A DNA stretch of 64,000 nt, taken from positions 117,145 through 181,144 of the forward strand of contig NZ_KQ130458.1 of assembly GCF_001046635.1 (NCBI RefSeq), given 5' to 3'. A program made the translations under genes and the position numbers. Origin of the DNA: Novosphingobium barchaimii LL02 (GTDB lineage Bacteria; Pseudomonadota; Alphaproteobacteria; Sphingomonadales; Sphingomonadaceae). The notes under the pieces are model-generated. The model ran no database searches. It worked only from the letters and a program-made list of their open reading frames with translations, and was not told where the DNA came from. Every line of letters starts with the position of its first letter. The first letter of the stretch is position 1. This document shows, one piece after another, positions 61,606 to 64,000 of the stretch.

Positions 61606-62358
61606 TCAAACACCCACGGACCAGCCTCCGTCAATCGGCAGATCCACGCCAGTAATATATTTCGCCTCGTCAGAGGCCAGAAAAAGCGCGCCGTTGGCAA
61701 TGTCGATCGGGTCACCGAGCTTTCCCATGGGGATCTGGCTTGTCTGCTGCTTCAGCACGTCAGGGGGGACATTCGCCGTGATCGGCGTGTTCATTACGCC
61801 GGGCACGATCGTATTCACCCGAACGCCGCGGTCCACAAACTCCAGCGCCGCCGCCTTGCTCATGATGCGCACGGCCGCTTTGGTGGCACAGTAGCTGGCA
61901 TTGCCGGCGGTGGGAAACATGCCGAGCAACGAACTGATGTTGATGATCGAGCCATTGCCCGACTTCACCAGCTCGGGGATTGCCGCCTTGATTCCGAGGA
62001 AGATAGCAGTCTGATTGACCGCCACCATCTTGTTCCAGCCTTCAATGCTCTCCTCCTCGAAGCCGCCAGGATGAATGATACCGGCAGTGTTGGATAGAGT
62101 CGTAAGCCCGCCAAAAGCCTCGACGGCAGCGGCAATCGCATTATTCCAGCTCGCCGCATCGGTAACATCCAACCGAATGAAGAGCGCATCGCCACCAGCA
62201 GCCCTGATTTCGGCTACGACGCCCTTGGCCATCTCTTCATTGAGGTCGCCGATTACGACCTTGGCGCCTTCTTCCGCGAAACGCTTCGCCTGAGCGGCGC
62301 CGAGCCCGCTCGCTCCACCCGTGATGAGCGCAACCTTGCCTGCGAGTCTGTTAGCCAT
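61606..62358 (-). CDS. Short-chain dehydrogenase/reductase
   Basis: A 250-residue classical SDR that oxidises or reduces alcohol/ketone substrates with NAD(P). Cofactor motif TGGASGLG at 13-20, acidic D38 after the second strand (favouring NAD), SNTAG at 89-93, and catalytic Ser 142 or 143 with Y156 and K160. Ribosome site ggagg. It is divergent from the acyl-CoA dehydrogenase with 367 bp between, suggesting one catabolic unit; the substrate cannot be told. Confidence 0.88.
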   Translation of the reverse strand: MANRLAGKVALITGGASGLGAAQAKRFAEEGAKVVIGDLNEEMAKGVVAEIRAAGGDALFIRLDVTDAASWNNAIAAAVEAFGGLTTLSNTAGIIHPGGFEEESIEGWNKMVAVNQTAIFLGIKAAIPELVKSGNGSIINISSLLGMFPTAGNASYCATKAAVRIMSKAAALEFVDRGVRVNTIVPGVMNTPITANVPPDVLKQQTSQIPMGKLGDPIDIANGALFLASDEAKYITGVDLPIDGGWSVGV

Positions 62359-62725
62359 TCTTCATCCTCCGAAAATGCTCAACTGCGCGAATTGACTTCG
62401 CTTCAGCCTTGACCACATCGCCAGTGGCCCCATGTGCCTGGCACCAGCCTGAAAGATCAGAGCATACTTACCACATGGTTACAAGCCTGCTTTGCGAGAG
62501 GACGAAATGCCCTCTTGTCCAGCCGGGGCGAAAGGCGCTGGTTCATACTCTATGTTCTACAATGGCTTCCTTTACAGCGTTCGCGGCCTGCAATCTCCGA
62601 CTCGAAGTGAAAAAGCCTACGCAGATGGCGCATGCCCTCCTTTTATCGAATCGCTTGGATCATGCAGGGGTTAATGATAATTACCATGTGGTCATCATGC
62701 CCATGGGCCAGATAAGGACTGCAAT
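62359..62725. promoter_or_regulatory. Divergent promoter region, SDR and acyl-CoA dehydrogenase
   Basis: 367 bp without a gene, serving both divergent genes. A tgataattaccatgtggtcatca dyad-like stretch around 62673-62698, close to the acyl-CoA dehydrogenase start, could be an operator; I am not certain. No other feature seen. Confidence 0.4.
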
Positions 62726-63964
62726 ATGAATTTCACGATGTCGCCCGCGGAAACCATGTGGCGTGATCGGGTCCGTAATTTCATGAACGATGTGGTTCGG
62801 CCCCATGATGAGACCTATGCCGCGCAGCAGGCTAGTGGAGAGCGGTGGAAGACTCTGCCGATAATCGAGGAATTGAAGGAGCGCGCGAAAGCGGACGGCA
62901 TATGGAATCTTTTCATGCCGCCGCTGGCCGGCCACAATCCCGTCGACAGCAGCTTCGAGTTCGTCGCTCCGGGCCTTACCAATCTGGAATATGCCTCCTG
63001 CGCGGAAGAGATGGGCCGCATCGAATGGGCGTCCGAGGTGTTCAACTGCTCCGCGCCCGATACCGGCAACATGGAGGTCCTGCACCGCTATGGAACTCGC
63101 GAGCATAAGGAGCGCTGGCTCCGGCCGCTGATGGAGGGGAAGATTCGCTCGGTCTTTCTGATGACCGAGCCGCGAGTCGCATCCTCTGACGCCACCAATA
63201 TCGAAACCTCCATCGTTTGTGACGGCGACCATTATGTGATCAACGGCCGCAAATGGTGGTCTTCGGGCATAGGCGATCCTCGATGCTCGGTCGGCATTCT
63301 CATGGGAAAGACCGATCCTGATGCCCCGCGCCATGCTCAGCAGAGCATGATCCTCCTGCCGCTCGACACGCCGGGGGTTAAGGTTCTGCGAATGCTTCCT
63401 GTGTTTGGCTATGACGATGCGCCTCATGGTCATGGCGAAGTCGAGCTGAAGGATGTTCGCGTTCCGGTCGAGAATATGCTGCTCGGCGAGGGGCGCGGCT
63501 TTGAAATTGCTCAGGGGCGATTGGGGCCAGGCCGAATCCATCACTGTATGCGCACGATTGGCTTGGCCGAGGAAATCTTGAAGAAAATGGTGGAGCGGCT
63601 CCTTTCGCGCACTGCCTTTGGGAAACGCCTAGCAGAGCATTCCATCTGGGAGCAGCGGATCGCCGAAGCACGGACGTCACTTGAAATGACCCGCCTCCTA
63701 TGCCTCAAGGCCGCCGACGTGATGGACAAGCTTGGGGCCAAGGCAGCACAAGCGGAAATCGCGATGATCAAGGTGGCGGGGCCGCATATGGCGTTGAAGA
63801 TCGCCGACGATGCGATCCAGGCGCATGGCGGCGCGGGCGTCGCCGACGACTTCGGCCTTGCGCGCGCCTATGCACATCTCCGCACAATGCGCCTGGTGGA
63901 TGGGCCGGATGAGGTTCACAACCGCGCGATCGCTCGCCTCGAAATGCGCCGCTATCGTCAATAG
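62726..63964 (+). CDS. Acyl-CoA dehydrogenase family protein
   Basis: A 412-residue flavoprotein of the acyl-CoA dehydrogenase superfamily, similar to the ACAD10/11-like branch: helical N-terminus, beta domain with [17 protein letters not shown] and KWWSSG, and C-terminal helical domain with [22 protein letters not shown] and [34 protein letters not shown]. It introduces a double bond in an acyl-CoA chain or ring side chain. Ribosome site aaggac. Nothing is seen in the last 36 bp of the window. Confidence 0.88.
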   Translation: MNFTMSPAETMWRDRVRNFMNDVVRPHDETYAAQQASGERWKTLPIIEELKERAKADGIWNLFMPPLAGHNPVDSSFEFVAPGLTNLEYASCAEEMGRIEWASEVFNCSAPDTGNMEVLHRYGTREHKERWLRPLMEGKIRSVFLMTEPRVASSDATNIETSIVCDGDHYVINGRKWWSSGIGDPRCSVGILMGKTDPDAPRHAQQSMILLPLDTPGVKVLRMLPVFGYDDAPHGHGEVELKDVRVPVENMLLGEGRGFEIAQGRLGPGRIHHCMRTIGLAEEILKKMVERLLSRTAFGKRLAEHSIWEQRIAEARTSLEMTRLLCLKAADVMDKLGAKAAQAEIAMIKVAGPHMALKIADDAIQAHGGAGVADDFGLARAYAHLRTMRLVDGPDEVHNRAIARLEMRRYRQ

Positions 63965-64000
63965 TTGAATTGCCGACCCTGTTATTCGGTCGCAATGACC

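Overview
The window looks like part of a large, mosaic, multi-replicon plasmid from a sphingomonad-type alphaproteobacterium. That placement rests on GC-rich sequence, six IS6100 copies, Ti-like MobQ relaxases of the TraA type, a TonB-dependent receptor and degradation-type enzymes; it is a judgement from recalled gene families, not a database result. No rRNA, tRNA or CRISPR array was found.

Layout. 1-3423: right part of a Tn3-family transposon (Tn-A copy 1; left end outside the window). 3424-12688: backbone module A, with a HigBA-like toxin-antitoxin operon ending in a histidine phosphatase, sprT-like gene, parA plus ribbon-helix-helix partner, an RPA-type rep gene with eight iterons, virD4, and a SIMPL lipoprotein gene cut by IS6100. 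12689-14845: two inverted IS6100 copies around a small gene. 14846-16771: truncated TonB receptor and divergent TetR regulator. 16792-25486: backbone module B (sprT remnant, parA, RHH gene, Rep_3-type rep with iterons, a virD4 reduced to its tail, traD/traC, oriT, traA, DUF6118). 25787-29956: nested Tn3 remnants and an IS6100. 29957-35348: a small mobilizable plasmid (mobA, oriT, mazEF, rep, outer-membrane protein) captured between transposon ends. 35349-40690: complete Tn-A copy 2. 40729-44236: an operon of small unknown genes and a candidate type I toxin. 44237-54236: IS6100 and backbone module C, a diverged second copy of module B that retains virD4. 54237-59142: IS6100, TrbL/VirB6 tail, a VirB1-like transglycosylase, and a second RelE/HTH operon. 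59143-61324: remnant of a third Tn3 element with IS6100. 61606-63964: divergent SDR and acyl-CoA dehydrogenase genes.

How it fits together. Four replication initiators and three relaxases lie in 64 kb. Modules B and C are paralogous and have decayed in complementary ways: B kept parA but lost virD4, and C kept virD4 but lost the ATP-binding end of parA. All six IS6100 copies are full length (880 bp) and none has matching 8-bp target duplications, which points to a plasmid shuffled by recombination or replicative fusion at IS6100. The 29957-35348 segment has the structure of a Tn3-type cointegrate: outward-facing transposon ends with the same 5 bp (tatac) on both sides.

The strongest leads for something new are a 29-codon holin-like toxin candidate with convergent RNA architecture (43182-43416), a non-coding block kept beside three origins whose Rep proteins are unrelated (about 9140, 19320 and 47300), and phased TATAC octamer arrays around the module A parA/RHH pair.
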